A program made the position numbers and the translations under genes. A model generated the notes under the pieces. The model made no database searches. It saw nothing but the letters and a program-made list of their open reading frames with translations, and was not told where the DNA came from. From the NCBI GenBank assembly GCA_038373885.1, contig JAWZYV010019585.1, positions 62,001 to 126,000 of the forward strand: DNA of 64,000 nucleotides, read 5' to 3'. Numbering within the stretch: position 1 is the first letter of the stretch; the number at the start of each line of letters is the position of its first letter. Below are positions 22,671 to 33,956 of this stretch, piece after piece. This DNA is from Cheiracanthium punctorium. Taxonomy: Eukaryota; Arthropoda; Arachnida; Araneae; Cheiracanthiidae.

Positions 22671-22952
22671 GATTTGTAGTCCAGTGGTTAAGGCGTTGGA
22701 CTCGTAACCGGAAGGTTGCGGGTTCAATACCGGCGTGTACATGCGGTGTACGTGCGCGTTAAATTCGTGGTTCCGAAAGTCCTCTCGGCGGTCGCTAGCA
22801 GTTTCCGAGGGGTGCCAATATTCAGAAGTCCCCCCACCTTCTGATGAGGTTCCAAATTGTGGCGGCAAATTCCGGAAAGGACGTATATGTTGCTCTAAGC
22901 GACACATTCAGTGACGCGAGCTGTCCTCTCCTGGCAAACAAACAAACAAACA
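22671..22952 (+). mobile_element. tRNA-derived SINE with central domain
   Basis: The head is tRNA-like: A box TAGTCCAGTGG (22677-22687), an anticodon-arm-like CTCGTAA loop (CGT, Thr-type) and B box GGTTCAATACC (22721-22731). After the head comes a ~200-bp body (AATTCGTGGTTCCGAAAGTC ... TGTCCTCTCCTGG) that is shared with 49285-49485, and a (CAAA)n tail ending near 22952. Head, body and A-rich simple tail are the standard SINE layout, transcribed by RNA polymerase III from the internal promoter. The tail is interrupted by the foldback insertion at 22957. Confidence 0.8.
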
Positions 22953-22956
22953 GCTT

Positions 22957-23128
22957 TGAAAATAAACACTCAAAAAACTGGTGTTAAAAGATAAAATAAA
23001 TAAAAACTTTGTGAAAAAAACACACATAAAAGGTTACTTCAAGGCGTAACGATCGTTTCGACCGAAAATTCGTTACACCTTGAAGTAACCTTTTATGTGT
23101 GTTTTTTCACAAAGTTTTTATTTATTTT
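22957..23128. mobile_element. Foldback element, hammerhead-related, copy 2 (in SINE tail)
   Basis: The palindrome 22999-23120 is flanked by a perfect 13-bp direct repeat AAACAAACAGCTT (22944-22956, 23129-23141). The left start, CACTCAAAAAACTGGTGTT, is the terminal module shared with the 13.5-kb and 62.5-kb copies. On the minus strand GTCGAAACGATCGTTA keeps the GAAA plus self-complementary ACGATCGT, but CTGANGA is missing because the palindrome centre cuts into that part. Confidence 0.6.
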
Positions 23129-23141
23129 AAACAAACAGCTT

Positions 23142-24890
23142 GCTAACAGATGTCGCTGTGGTGTTACAGTGGTCTTTAAATGCTATTTTGGAAAGAGGAA
23201 GAGATAATTCAGCTTTCTGTATGTTCACCGATAAAACAGGTCAAAATTTTACGGAATTATAAATATGTAATTCCGATAATGTGATGAACTAACCCGATCA
23301 TTAGAATCAGTTACTGTGAGGTGTTCTCGGTGCTAAAAAATATAGACAAGCATGACTGGATCACCTCCACCTGTTCATCAATGGTTTGTCCGAAAGCGGC
23401 TGAAAGGTGCTCTGCATTTTTAGGGAGGGGGGCCGAGCAGATCAAACAGCTGCCTCATGTCTTAAAAGTGACAATTTTAAAACTATAATTTTTAAATTTG
23501 GCAGTTAAGGTAATCCCAATATGCAACAAGTGCAAAATAAAATGAGGTTTCTTCCAAACATTTCCTTGCTTGTATGGACTTTGCAATTGAGGACATTTCC
23601 TCGCTTCCACTTTTGATGCTTGGTTTTAATAGGGTGTCCAGATAGTGTTAGACCTAAAAAATTTGCAACAACAGCATTTAATAGAGTAAAATGCTATGCC
23701 GTTATTTGAATAGCCTTGTCATTGATATCGACCCAGTTCGACGATTCTAAGATTAAACTTGATACATATAGTGTAAAAACTTTTGATATGAACAGCACTT
23801 AAAAGTTTGAAACAAAAATTGAACCAGTCTGAATTCTTTTTTTAGATGAAATAAAATATTAAACAGCTTGCCTGTGAATATGGGTATTCATTTTGTGAAG
23901 TGGTTTCAAAGCTCATTTGTCGGTTGAATTGTACCAGTTAAAAAGTTCAGTTGCAAAACAAAATAAAATTATAAGATTAAAAAGAATGATTTAACAAATG
24001 ATTCAAAAAAAGTAGCAACGAAAAGTATATCTTAATATTGTACGTCAGACTGAAGTAAATTTAAAATTCTCAGTTCTTACACATGTGGATTTCTCCACGT
24101 TCCAAAACATCGTACTTTTAAACCATTTTTTTTCGAATTAACAACCTTAATAATTGTTTTTTGAGGTTTTATTTTTATTCGTTCCATTTGTAATTTGTTT
24201 TAAATGATGTTTCGGAGTGCTAGTAAGCAGGGAAGTACATAACGTGGGGTTAGGGGTTCAACTCACCCCCCTTTGTACAGGAAAAAAACACGCATTTTAA
24301 ATTTTTAAGATGAAGATTGCTCTTTTTAACACATAAAAATTCATCCATAACTCTTCCCTCCACGAAAGAAGTCTGTGTACTCCACTGGTAGTGCGCATAT
24401 TTCTTTGACAACTGAATGGCTTTTTCTTCCAATAAAGTATTATGATATTCTTGTACTGCCCTGTAACCCAGAAACAACCAAAACGTTTCTGCGAAATTTA
24501 CATTGCATAGTTCACTGTAGAATATTTGAACACATTTAATAACCTAAATTACAAAACTTATCACAAACCGGTCTATTTGAAATTTTAGATTTGCCCATCA
24601 AGCGTTCTAATTGCTCACTTTTTTATTAATCTTGGCTGATAAATTATGAAATTTAAAAATCAAAGAGTCTTTTCGAAACGATATATAATGATTGCCCAAA
24701 TGAAAGATGCGCCCTTATGTTTTGGAATGACTGCAGCTATTGCAGCGCCACCGAACAGAGATATAAAGGGCAATGGGAGGATTGCACCGCATAGGGCTTT
24801 CATCAGTGCAACCTGTCCACGATAGAGGGAATTAATCGAAAGGAAAGTCGTGCAATAAATGAATCCAGATCGGAACAATTAATTCCGTGG
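23142..24890. other. Non-coding, unassigned
   Basis: No protein family recognised. The stretch 24690-24890 is less AT-rich but matches nothing I know. Confidence 0.4.
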
Positions 24891-24900
24891 ACCACTTTTG

Positions 24901-25290
24901 ATCGGTTTTTCTGTCCTAGGGGCTCCATCAATGAACACAATATTGCAGTGATCTGATGAAACTAGGTAAAGCAATCAAAAGCAAACAACCAGACCTTCTC
25001 ATACTATAACTGATCCTTTTCTATGACATTGTCCGCCCACACATCGCCTGTGAAATCCAGACTATCTTAAACTAATTCCCCCCCAGGAAGCGTTGGAACA
25101 CCCGCCGTACAGTCCAAATTTGTAGCTCTGTGACTTCCACATCCTTGGGCCACTTAAGACAGCATAGAGGAGAAATATTTTGATTCAGATGATGAAGTGA
25201 AGGAAGCTGTGCAGGACTTCGTTATAAATCAACCACGATCTTTCTACAAGATAAGCACCGGTTGCCGAAACAATGGAACCTGTGAAAAAC
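24901..25290 (+). pseudogene. mariner-like transposase, C-terminal fragment
   Basis: In broken frames the strand reads DIVRPHIACEIQTILN (from 25024; mariner DNARPH motif, two residues altered), then EALEHPPYSPNL, LCDFHILGPLK, and after a shift SDDEVKEAVQDFVINQPRSF. The order DNARPH - HPPYSPDL - (C/S)D(F/Y)H matches the second and third catalytic Asp region of mariner (DD34D); spacing here is 35 residues. There are in-frame stops (after ILN, after SPNL, after LKTA) and a C-run at 25078-25084. No N-terminal domain or terminal repeats were found, so this is a dead relic. Confidence 0.75.
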
Positions 25291-25299
25291 TCACATGGC

Positions 25300-28200
25300 A
25301 TTTTTTTTTCCAAGAAAGGTATTTGCTTTATTAAATTTGTCCACTTTTGATTTTTCCCTTCTACTTACATATTACTGTTTTTATATGCACATTTTCTTAT
25401 ATGTATTATCTTGGATTGAACGGGAAAAAATATTATATGTAGCACTACTTTCTATGTTGTTCAACGGATATTACTTTTATTCAAAAGTCGATTTAATGTA
25501 CCGTGTATGAAAACGCATTACAAATATTCATTTTTTTAATAGAAAGCATTATTTACTAGTACTCTATATACATTCAAAATAATAATAGAAAAACACATTT
25601 TTTATTCGTTGAATTACGCAGTACACACATTTTTTTGTAAATGGATTATGTAGAATCTGATATGAAATATAAAGAAAATCATATCAAGAATCGAAATTGA
25701 AGTTTGTATTTTTCAACAATCCTATAGAAAAAATAACATTTTCTTCATGAAAATGGATAGCCACATTTTTTTTGGATAAAAGTTTCTTTTAGCAATGATC
25801 AACATTTCAAATAAAACATGTTTTCTCCTAGAATTCTCATATAGAAAACATGGACAGAAATATACAGATGTTTTTTTATTCTACTTGAAAGCGAAGGAGG
25901 ATATAAACACATTTGAAATGGGAATCAAGGAACTTTGACATGCTCAGGCTGAAACTACACTTTTTACCTCTGTTTGAACCCAAAGGAAGATCAACAAACT
26001 CAACAACTTTCGATAGAAGATAAAAAATAATATTTGCGGTAAAATTAAACGAACTAGATGCGGATTCTTTTCTTCTCCATATTCATAGGTACTTTGATTA
26101 GAATATTTATTTCCAGTATTTAATGTTTATAGAGAAAGGACGAGGGAAATTTTCTGATTCACGAAGAAAAAAATATTAGCAAACAAGAAAGTAAATAAAT
26201 TCGTTCGTTTACTTAGTTGTTCAGACAAATGCTTGTCGAGAATAAATGTTTGACAATTTTCTCTAAGTTAACTATACATTTCAGCTGTTTGAATACATTA
26301 TTTTCAATCGATTTAATATTTATGTAATAATTTAGATTCTTAATTAATAAGAAAATGTAATTCAAAGCAACCAAAATACTTGAAAAGTCATACTACAAAT
26401 AACTGTTTTGAACAAAAATATCATTGAAACTCTCATTTTAATATTTTCAATCATTAAGGAATTTAAAGCTATGATTTTTACAGTTGGAAGCATTACAGAC
26501 AATGGTAATTGTAGTACTGCAAGTGACGTATGACACAATCTGATTTGCATAAGCAGAAAGATTGACCGTGAATTCTGGGCAATGACCTAACGTCCAGTTA
26601 ATCAGCTTATGAATAAAAATGTAAGTATTCTTTCATTTGCGATAGCTATTATCAGAACATGTGTTAAGGATGCCCCCCCCCCTAAAGAAAAAAAAAACTC
26701 CTGGCATTACAGGACATTTGAATGGATTTAAAAACAAATCAATGGTATTAAATACTCGAGAAAATTAAGACTGTTTCTCACAAACTGTACCGTGCCATTT
26801 TATTGACAATAAATCTATGTGTCTAACGATGCATTCAGAAGAAAGTCTTAAGCTCAAAAATCCCTTTCAAAAATGAGTTGAATCATCATCTGTGTAGGGT
26901 GTTAGACATCGTATGTTGAAGATTTTTTTCTAAATGATCTTATGGCTAACCATTCGTAAAATTACATAATCCCAGTCTCCGCAAGGTAGGAGAAACATGC
27001 TATCTAGATTCGAAAAAAACTGGATTGTTATGAGCTCAGTGTTAGAGATCGAAACCTTTCAGTTCAGATGTCATTTCACAGGTAGTCAGTAGGTTCAGCC
27101 ACTAGCAGCAAGCGATTGTTATCGACAGTGACCATCGCTCATCTCTTGTTCGGACAGTTTTTGCTCAAAAGGAAGTCGATGACTGTTGGTCTTGGAATAT
27201 CCTCTGAAGTGACCATTTATCTCAGCGGAATGGTGAACACGAAAACATTAAGCTTGTACCAAGGAGGTGTTAAAAAAAGCGATCTAACCAACGAGAAGAC
27301 AAAAAGGGGCACGGATAGTGTCCAATAAACAAGAAGCGGAGTTTACCTTGCAAGGGAAAGCCAAAAAAATAATGATTCTTTCCCCTAACTGCGAAGAAAA
27401 GAGGAGTTTTTTCTACTTCACTACAATACAGTACTAGGTAGGGATTTTTCAAAATTTTTTTCAACGAATCAATAAAATATTTTAAAAGTCAATTTTATTT
27501 TTACGGTACTTATAAGCATCGTCAGTAGATAAAGAGTTAACCTTTAAATTTATCTTTGGACCAGTCTTATTAAAAGAAAATGGGGTTAGCGTTCCTCTAA
27601 CATGCTCTGTTATGACACTCAGATATCATGACATGTTCAGAAGTTAAGTATTACCTTCACGTCAGCAGAGACAATGCCTTGCGCCTGCCCGTTTATTCTA
27701 TATGTTACCCTTTCACCCAATTGATACCGTATGTAGAGATTTTTACAGGAACACTTTACCTAGGATTGGATGATTAGCTGATTAGCCACTTAGTTCCCAC
27801 TCCTTGGATGGTGTATTCTCCTGATCTGTGTGTTTTGGTTTGGAGCCATTAACGAAGTGCATTATAAGGGGAATGTTGTAATATCGGCTGATATGTAGGA
27901 CCGTATAATATTGCATGGGTGAAAGATAACAGGCAGTCAGCTGTTGAAGACACTGCTCATCGACGGACTATTCGGAATCTTTTAAAACATCTTTTGAATT
28001 ATTTATCTAGAATGTTTCGACTCACTCTGCATATTAGTTCAGCTACAGAAACTATGAATAGGACAGGTTTAATTACTATCAATTTGTATTTTTTATGTCA
28101 AACTTTTATCGACTTAAACACAGTTTAATTATTGCCCTTTTAAGTCACATATATACATTCTCAGCCTTCCTATAAAGGATCCATTTTCTAGCGTTAACAA

Positions 28201-28440
28201 AAAGATAATTAGACAATCCCACAGATTCACTCTGCATTATCATCACTTCTTCACTCAGAACTAGTGGCAGAAAACATACTGATCGCAGAAATTGCGATTT
28301 CGAACAAAGATCCCAGAATCATAAGCCAACCCAGAACTAAATGGCAGAATATGAGCATTTAGTTTTATGATGAATAATTTATTCTTCATCCTGCTGAGAA
28401 CTTCCATTCCAGAAGAGTCCTCTTAACATCTATAAACAAA
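25300..28440. other. AT-rich non-coding stretch
   Basis: A C-run lies near 26672-26681. A less AT-rich part at 27060-27320 has no recognisable product. Part of 27900-28440 could be degraded LINE sequence leading into the RNase H remnant, but I cannot show it. Confidence 0.4.
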
Positions 28441-28449
28441 CAAGACAAC

Positions 28450-29060
28450 AAAAAAGGCCTAACTGGTTTCACAGATGGTTCAAAACAAGTACAGGCACGG
28501 CCTCAGCGTTTGTCACGTTAAAGGAAGAGTTTCTGGTAAACGTCTGGAAAACCAGATTTTCAGATCATATATGATAGTGTCGGCCAAGCAGAATTGCCAA
28601 CATTCAAGGATCATAGATGAGTTGGGAAGAGTTGGCTGACAGAGATTCAAATAAGATGCCACCTCATAAGATGATATTGATGACTAGATGGCCCTCACAT
28701 AGTCATCAATATCCCAGAACCACACTTTCCTTAATTATAGCAACTAAAACCTATGGTTTTGCGGGGCTGGAAATGTGTGGGAGGAAAAACCAGACGAGAT
28801 AATGTATAGCCACAATGAGCCAAAACAATCATGGGTATAAAGTAACAGCATTTCTTACAGGGTATGGGCAGATTACTTGCACAATTTTACTCGTCACACA
28901 GTCAAATGTTAATGTGATGAACAATATTAAGATGCAAAAACATTATCTATTTAGCTGCCCTCTCACCAAGCAATTTGATCTCAAGGCTCTCTCTCAGCAA
29001 TGCAATCTTGAATCAGCAATGCAATCTAGTGCCTTACACAGAAATCCAGCAAGAAATTAA
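28450..29060 (+). pseudogene. Non-LTR retrotransposon (LINE), RNase H region relic
   Basis: Broken frames contain RNase H landmarks in the expected order. First is FTDGSK (28469-28486), then STGTASAFV after a one-base shift. Further on come VGQAELP (28581 onward, the 'FQAELLAI' helix with the catalytic Glu), AFLTGYG (28849-28869, compare 'FLTGHGPF' near the end of LINE ORF2) and a terminal C-P-L-T-K block. This order fits the RNase H domain and 3' end of I/Jockey/R1-type ORF2. Multiple stops and frameshifts make it non-functional. The exact clade is not resolved. Confidence 0.6.
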
Positions 29061-30860
29061 GTGAAAGGATCTTGCACTACCTAAATGATATTATGAAACC
29101 GACCATCTAGGACACAAAGAAATACTATTTCTAAAACTCTGCGAATAGTTTTTCGAGTTTTAATTCTTTCTTTCTTTTTTTTGAACTCTGTGAGGCTGGC
29201 CCGGAGTCAGCACAGTCCTGCTTCCTGAACTCTGTATTACTTCTCTTGAATCAGTTCTCCTTTTAATATATATTGAACTACGTGAGCCCTATCAGTCAAA
29301 ATGTCGCTGGTGTCAGTGGTACAACTGGAAACTATCCGCACGTATTCTAAGCGCAGTTTCTGAAATCTCCAGTTTTACTACCCAGTAGTTTCAAATATAA
29401 GCAAATTATTTCAACTTGAAGAGGCTACTGGGTCATTTTCAGATAATGTGCAATTTTTATTTAAAAAACATAATTTATTTTTGTTTTAATTCCTAATTCT
29501 TTTATTTTAATGCAATTATCTATGCCTGGTATCATGAAGAAAATTACCAGCAGATATCGTTTGACTGTTATAGCTTTAATCAGTGGGATAGCCAAGAGGT
29601 GTGAGGGTGTGGGTTAGGGGGGGGGTCCAGATTTCCCGAAATTAGAGGAACAGACTCTCCCTCTCTCTCACACACACAAAAAGAAGGATTTTCTTCTTTA
29701 TTGACCTTTTACCCCCTTTGAATATCCCAGCCCAGAGAAAATTCTGGCTGCATTATTGGTTTTAATTAAATATTCTTGTTTTCACTGAAATATGGTAATG
29801 ACAGACATGGTAATGGCATGTGTGGATACAGTAATAACTTAGCTATACAAGCCTAAATTAGTGAGTATAATAAAATGCTCACAATATCTTCTGATAATAG
29901 TAATACGCACGTTTCTAAGTTTAAAACTATGAGAGCGCCTGGTAATGGCATTTTTAATGTTAAGCCTATTGAAGCTAAATTATAAGAATTAAAAGCCAAT
30001 AGAGCGCTTTATAAATTCTACAACCAATTTGAATTTATTAATTAGGTATTTCAGTAATAATGAACTTGGTAAGGACAAATAATAAATATACTCGCGATAA
30101 ATTTGGGGAAAAAACAACAAAATAAGATAATGTTTGTTTACTTAAACTGAAACAGACATAGCCTGCTTGTAAGGAAATGTGGTCCTGTTCTTTTAACAGT
30201 TCAACAGCTATGACAATGTCTTTTAGTGGACAACTATAGAAAAAATCTTACACACCTTCGTAACGACAGTTACCTCTACGGACAAATATTAAATAAGCAA
30301 TTTCAATGGATTTTCTCCTTATATCTAAAAATCCACATATATTGAAAAAGATAAATGAAATTTCCTAGATAATTGTTGGTCTTTGTTTTGAAGTTTTTCA
30401 ATTCTTTAAAACAAAGGTTCAAATTTGGGACATGCCTCGGTAATGACATTTATAACTTTATTTCTTTTTAATATTGAAATTTTACTTTTTTAATTTTTAA
30501 ATTTGTGCTCAGTGTAGTGCGTATAAAGAATTGTTGAAAAAATTTAAATATCTGTGACTGACATGCCTAATTGATATTTTTTAGCCAAGGACATAAAATT
30601 TAACATCATTTGAGAATGACCATACCCAATGATACGAGACCTGCGTGAGATACTCGAGATGGTTCTTGTTAAACTGTCCACTGTATCAATTGCATAACTC
30701 CAATGAATGTTGGTGGATGTTTTTGAAGGGGACGTTACTTTGACCTAGACGGACACAACAACAACAAAATTTACAAAGGATTCGGCAGAGCAAGTAACAG
30801 AAAATAAAGTTATCTTAGTACTGTTTACTTTCTTAGGCCAAGAGGGATTTCGGGCTCAGC
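29061..30860. other. Non-coding stretch
   Basis: A G-run at about 29619-29627 is followed by a CT/CA-rich patch (29656-29680). No genes recognised. Confidence 0.4.
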
Positions 30861-30962
30861 GATATTGAGGAAGGACGGCTACCCATACAATCTGCTAACC
30901 CTTGGCTGTCAAGTATATATTTTAAACTTTTTTTTATGTACATGGCTTCCCAACTAAAAGGC
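30861..30962 (+). repeat. 102-bp direct repeat, copy 1
   Basis: GATATTGAGGAAGGACGGCT to CCCAACTAAAAGGC is nearly identical to 32815-32916 (a few differences). The second copy lies inside a Tc1 transposase gene. No terminal repeats or coding frame. Confidence 0.85.
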
Positions 30963-31265
30963 AGTCTTCCGTTTATAGAAAATATTTATTACTATTAAAA
31001 AAAATCATTGTCACTGAAAGTTCATTTCTGAATAATGATTTTATTTCCTGCTGTATCTTAGTTCTCTATTGCGATCTTTTACGAAGCAAAAGCTATTGTG
31101 TGTAGCTAGAATATATAAAAGCATCTACAAAATTTAGTTTATATTTATGAATCACCTTCAGTACGGGACGAATATTTGGCGACACAGGTATCAGAAATAT
31201 AATTGATAATCAGAATAATGTGATGTTATATTTGCTTATACTTGTCTTGTTTTTAAATAGAAGCT

Positions 31266-31365
31266 TGCGAGTGAAAGTACGTTTCATATATGGCACACAT
31301 AACAGGCACTTATGAGTCTGCACGCACGTTTCGGCATAAAAGTTTTTAACCTTCTTCAGCAGGAT
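31266..31365 (-). mobile_element. Fragment of a hammerhead-bearing retroelement end
   Basis: Read on the minus strand, CTGAAGAAGG...CCGAAACGTGCGTG is followed by a GTTATGTGTG stretch like the TTATGTGTGTTTTTT segment in the 13.5-kb and 23.0-kb copies. No inverted partner here, so it may be a single-ended fragment. Limits are approximate. Confidence 0.45.
31321..31359 (-). ncRNA. Hammerhead-like motif, probably inactive
   Basis: CTGAAGA at 31359, a weak stem (GG/CC closing pairs), GAAA, and ACGTGCGT followed by G at 31321. The position before cleavage should be A, C or U, so a G here argues against activity. Confidence 0.4.
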
Positions 31366-32437
31366 GGTCACAGAATACTTCGGTAAATTTGATTTAGTTT
31401 TTTTTTGATTACTCTTTTTAGTCGTCTATGGAATTTGCATATCATTCTCGAGATTATAATGATCAAATGTTCTGTATTTAGTATGTACCGAAGTGCAGTG
31501 CCTTTTGGTATGCTGACTGTTTTTATTATGCCTCCAGCTAATGTTAGAGTAAAGGTTTTCTTTTATAAAGGACAGCTAACTTTTTTTGTGAGACTATCTA
31601 CAGATGAAATTGCGTTTGTAGAAACACTTTTTAAACAATATTTAATGCGTATGTTTTATGAAAGAGATTCGCCGTAAATTTATCACAAGGCATTCCGAAC
31701 CTTAGATGTATTCACAACTTCTGTCTCACGCAAAAATGGCTCAAGTTTAACCCTCATGAATTTCTTGTAATTTGGAACTAATTACATGGTGCGATAAAAT
31801 ATATTCTAACCTCAAAAATATGCTTATCACAAGCAAACATTTGTAATTTTAAGACTACGATAGGTTGTATTTTGCCTACGTCAACGACCAGTACTGCAGT
31901 TAATACCAGTCCCGTGTACAAGACCTTTAAACTAAAGGCATGCTTAGAATATTGATCAGTTTGAAACCCCACAGCTAAAATTCTCGGAAATAAAAGGCTG
32001 AGTAATCTCTTCACGCCGTCGACTATAGTTCTGCATGCAAGAAATGCTTAAGAAAACACTTTAGGCAATGAATCGATATCTACTGCAAGACAGAGAGAGG
32101 GTTAATATCGTTAATGTTCCGGATAAGATTTATTTTTGAAACTATAATGCTTTATGTGCCGTATTCTAGATTTGATCGGGAATATGCCTACACCGATATT
32201 TTCCAAATATATTATGTAAGTGCATCGGATGACGTGCGTTTCTGCATTTTGGAGGAATAAAAACCAATTCAAGTATGTTCTGTCAATGTCCTATTAAAAT
32301 GGGTATACGTTAAAATATTGTTTTATGTAGAGCTTTTGGCGTTCGCTCTTACTTTTTCTCAATAGACGTTTCACGTTTAAACCAGAAAAAGTCTGAACAA
32401 GACAATTTATGATTCCCGAAAAAATTATCATTCCAAA
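31366..32437. other. Non-coding stretch
   Basis: Short ORFs only, with no recognised features. Confidence 0.45.
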
Positions 32438-32701
32438 TACACTGCTCAAAACAATTAAAGGATATTGTAAGTTTTATATAAAATAAAGATATAAGAGAAA
32501 TTTTTTTTTGCCGAAAATGGAAGAAGAGAATCACAAATGCAAATTTTTCTGATTTTCAAACTGTGGGGTATGCTAATTTTGAGTTTGACGTCAAAAACGT
32601 CGCTTCAGCGGCAGCGAATGAAATTGGACTTTCAACTGAATAAAAGACAATGAAGACAAGGATGATCGGCATTCAGTGACTGCTTTGTTTCGATGAGTAC
32701 G

Positions 32702-33722
32702 ATGTCTCAGTGAAGTCATGTAACCGATTCAGAAGCTTGGCGAGTTGTCGCTAGGTTAGAAGGGGGCCAAACTCAAGCCGAAGTAGCGCAAGCCATTGGA
32801 GTGTCACAAAGTGTGATATTGAGGAAGGACGACTACCCATACAATCTGCTAACCCTCGGCTGTCAAGTATATATTTTAAACTTTTTTTTATGTACATGGC
32901 TTCCCAACTAAAAGGCTAACCCACTTTGTCCAGGATCTGGAACCGGATTTTGGCGACTGGAAGTGCAGGCGGAAGACCAAGGCAAGGTCGTAGACGGGCA
33001 ACAACGCCCAATGAAGATCGTTATTTAGTGTTAACGGCTCGGAGACACCGGAATATGAACGCTACTCTTCTCCAACAACACCTTCGCTCGGCTACTGGCA
33101 CCACGGTTTCAACTCAGACTGTCCGAAACCGGCTCCTCGGTGCAGGTATGTATGCTCGCCGACTGATGGTATGTGTTAGACTAACATCAAGGCATCGTCG
33201 CGACCGCAGGGAGTGGGCAACAGAGCATGTGAACTGAGGAGAAATGAATGGAGAAATGTTCTTTTTTCTGACGAGTCCCGTTTTTCAGTTCATCCTGATA
33301 ATAGGCGTATCTTCATCTGGAGGGATCGTGGCAGTAGCGATAATCCTGCGTTCGTGCACGAAAGTGTCAGCTTTGGCGGTGGTAGAGTGTTGGTGTATGG
33401 TGGCATCTCTATTGACGGGCACAGTGACCTCTACATCATTCGAGATGGACCTCTGACTGGTCGCCGATATAATGGGTGCCGATGAAATGGGCAGCGTGTT
33501 CTCCAGACATGAATCCAATAGAGCACGTTTGGGACGCTCTAGGAAGACGAGTTGCTGGCCACCAACCACCCCCACAAACTCTCCAAGAACTGGAAAGAGC
33601 TCTTCTGGAAGAGTTGGGACAGAATACCCCAACTAGTGATTAATAGCCTCATTGACTCCATGCCTCAAAGATGTTCAACGATGCTGCCCGTCCTTGGAAA
33701 CCATACTCCCTACAAAAAATGA
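32702..33722 (+). pseudogene. Tc1 transposase relic
   Basis: N-terminal helix-turn-helix sequence TDSEAWRVVARLEGGQTQAE follows an ATG at 32702 with an in-frame TGA three codons later. The frame is broken by the 102-bp insertion and resumes SRIWNRILATGSAGGRPRQG, which includes the GRPR-type linker. After another shift near 33213 it reads VLFSDESRFSVHPDNRR with the first catalytic Asp (DES). Sequence between GRRYNG (about 33470) and CSPDMNPIEHVWD (33497 onward) is deleted, removing the DNARPH segment with the second Asp; the final Glu (PIEHVW) remains. It ends SMPQRCSTMLPVLGN and TGA at 33720-33722. Such a protein cannot catalyse cut-and-paste transposition. Confidence 0.92.
32815..32916 (+). 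repeat. 102-bp direct repeat, copy 2, inside the Tc1 gene
   Basis: Splits the transposase between the codons for VSQSVI and SRIWNR. Source-like copy at 30861-30962. About 12 bp after it (TAACCCACTTTG) are neither in the other copy nor expected in the gene. Shared GAT at the left junction may be microhomology. Confidence 0.8.
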
Positions 33723-33956
33723 TTTCCTTTGAAGAAAACACCTTTTCTTATTCTTTTTTTCTCATATGCACATATTGTGTTTTTTTTCCTTTTCTACACA
33801 AATGCGCAAAAAATGCATTTTTTTCTGCCAAACATGTGTAATTTATTCTCATATAACCTACTACGTCTGTCGACCATGTATCAATCAGCTAAAAAGTTTC
33901 CCAGCCACAAGATCCTCCTAAAACCGCAATATCCTTTAATTGTTTTGAGCAGTGTA

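Larger units (their letters stand above)
32440..33954 (+). mobile_element. Tc1-like transposon, both ends intact, dead, 1515 bp
   Basis: A perfect 28-bp terminal inverted repeat starts CACTGCTCAAAACAATTAAA at each end. It is flanked by TA (32438-32439, 33955-33956), the Tc1/mariner target duplication. It encloses the transposase relic 32702-33722 and a foreign 102-bp segment. Same family as the fragment at 15786-16175. Confidence 0.93.

Noticed and set aside
22671..22742. Looks like a tRNA-Thr(CGT) gene
   Set aside because: Anticodon and acceptor stems pair poorly, and it is fused to a body and (CAAA)n tail shared with another locus, so it is a SINE head.
24660..24878. Minus-strand 72-codon ORF with a hydrophobic stretch
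   Set aside because: No family motif, no flanking signals; likely chance ORF.
29581..29735. Possible hAT MITE with CAGTGGGATA / CTGGGATATTC ends
   Set aside because: Ends match only weakly and the flanking 8-mers do not agree.
31405..31677. 90-codon ORF
   Set aside because: Unrecognised composition and no homologous landmarks; isolated in AT-rich DNA.
33285..33632. 115-codon minus-strand ORF
   Set aside because: Antisense shadow of the Tc1 transposase relic.
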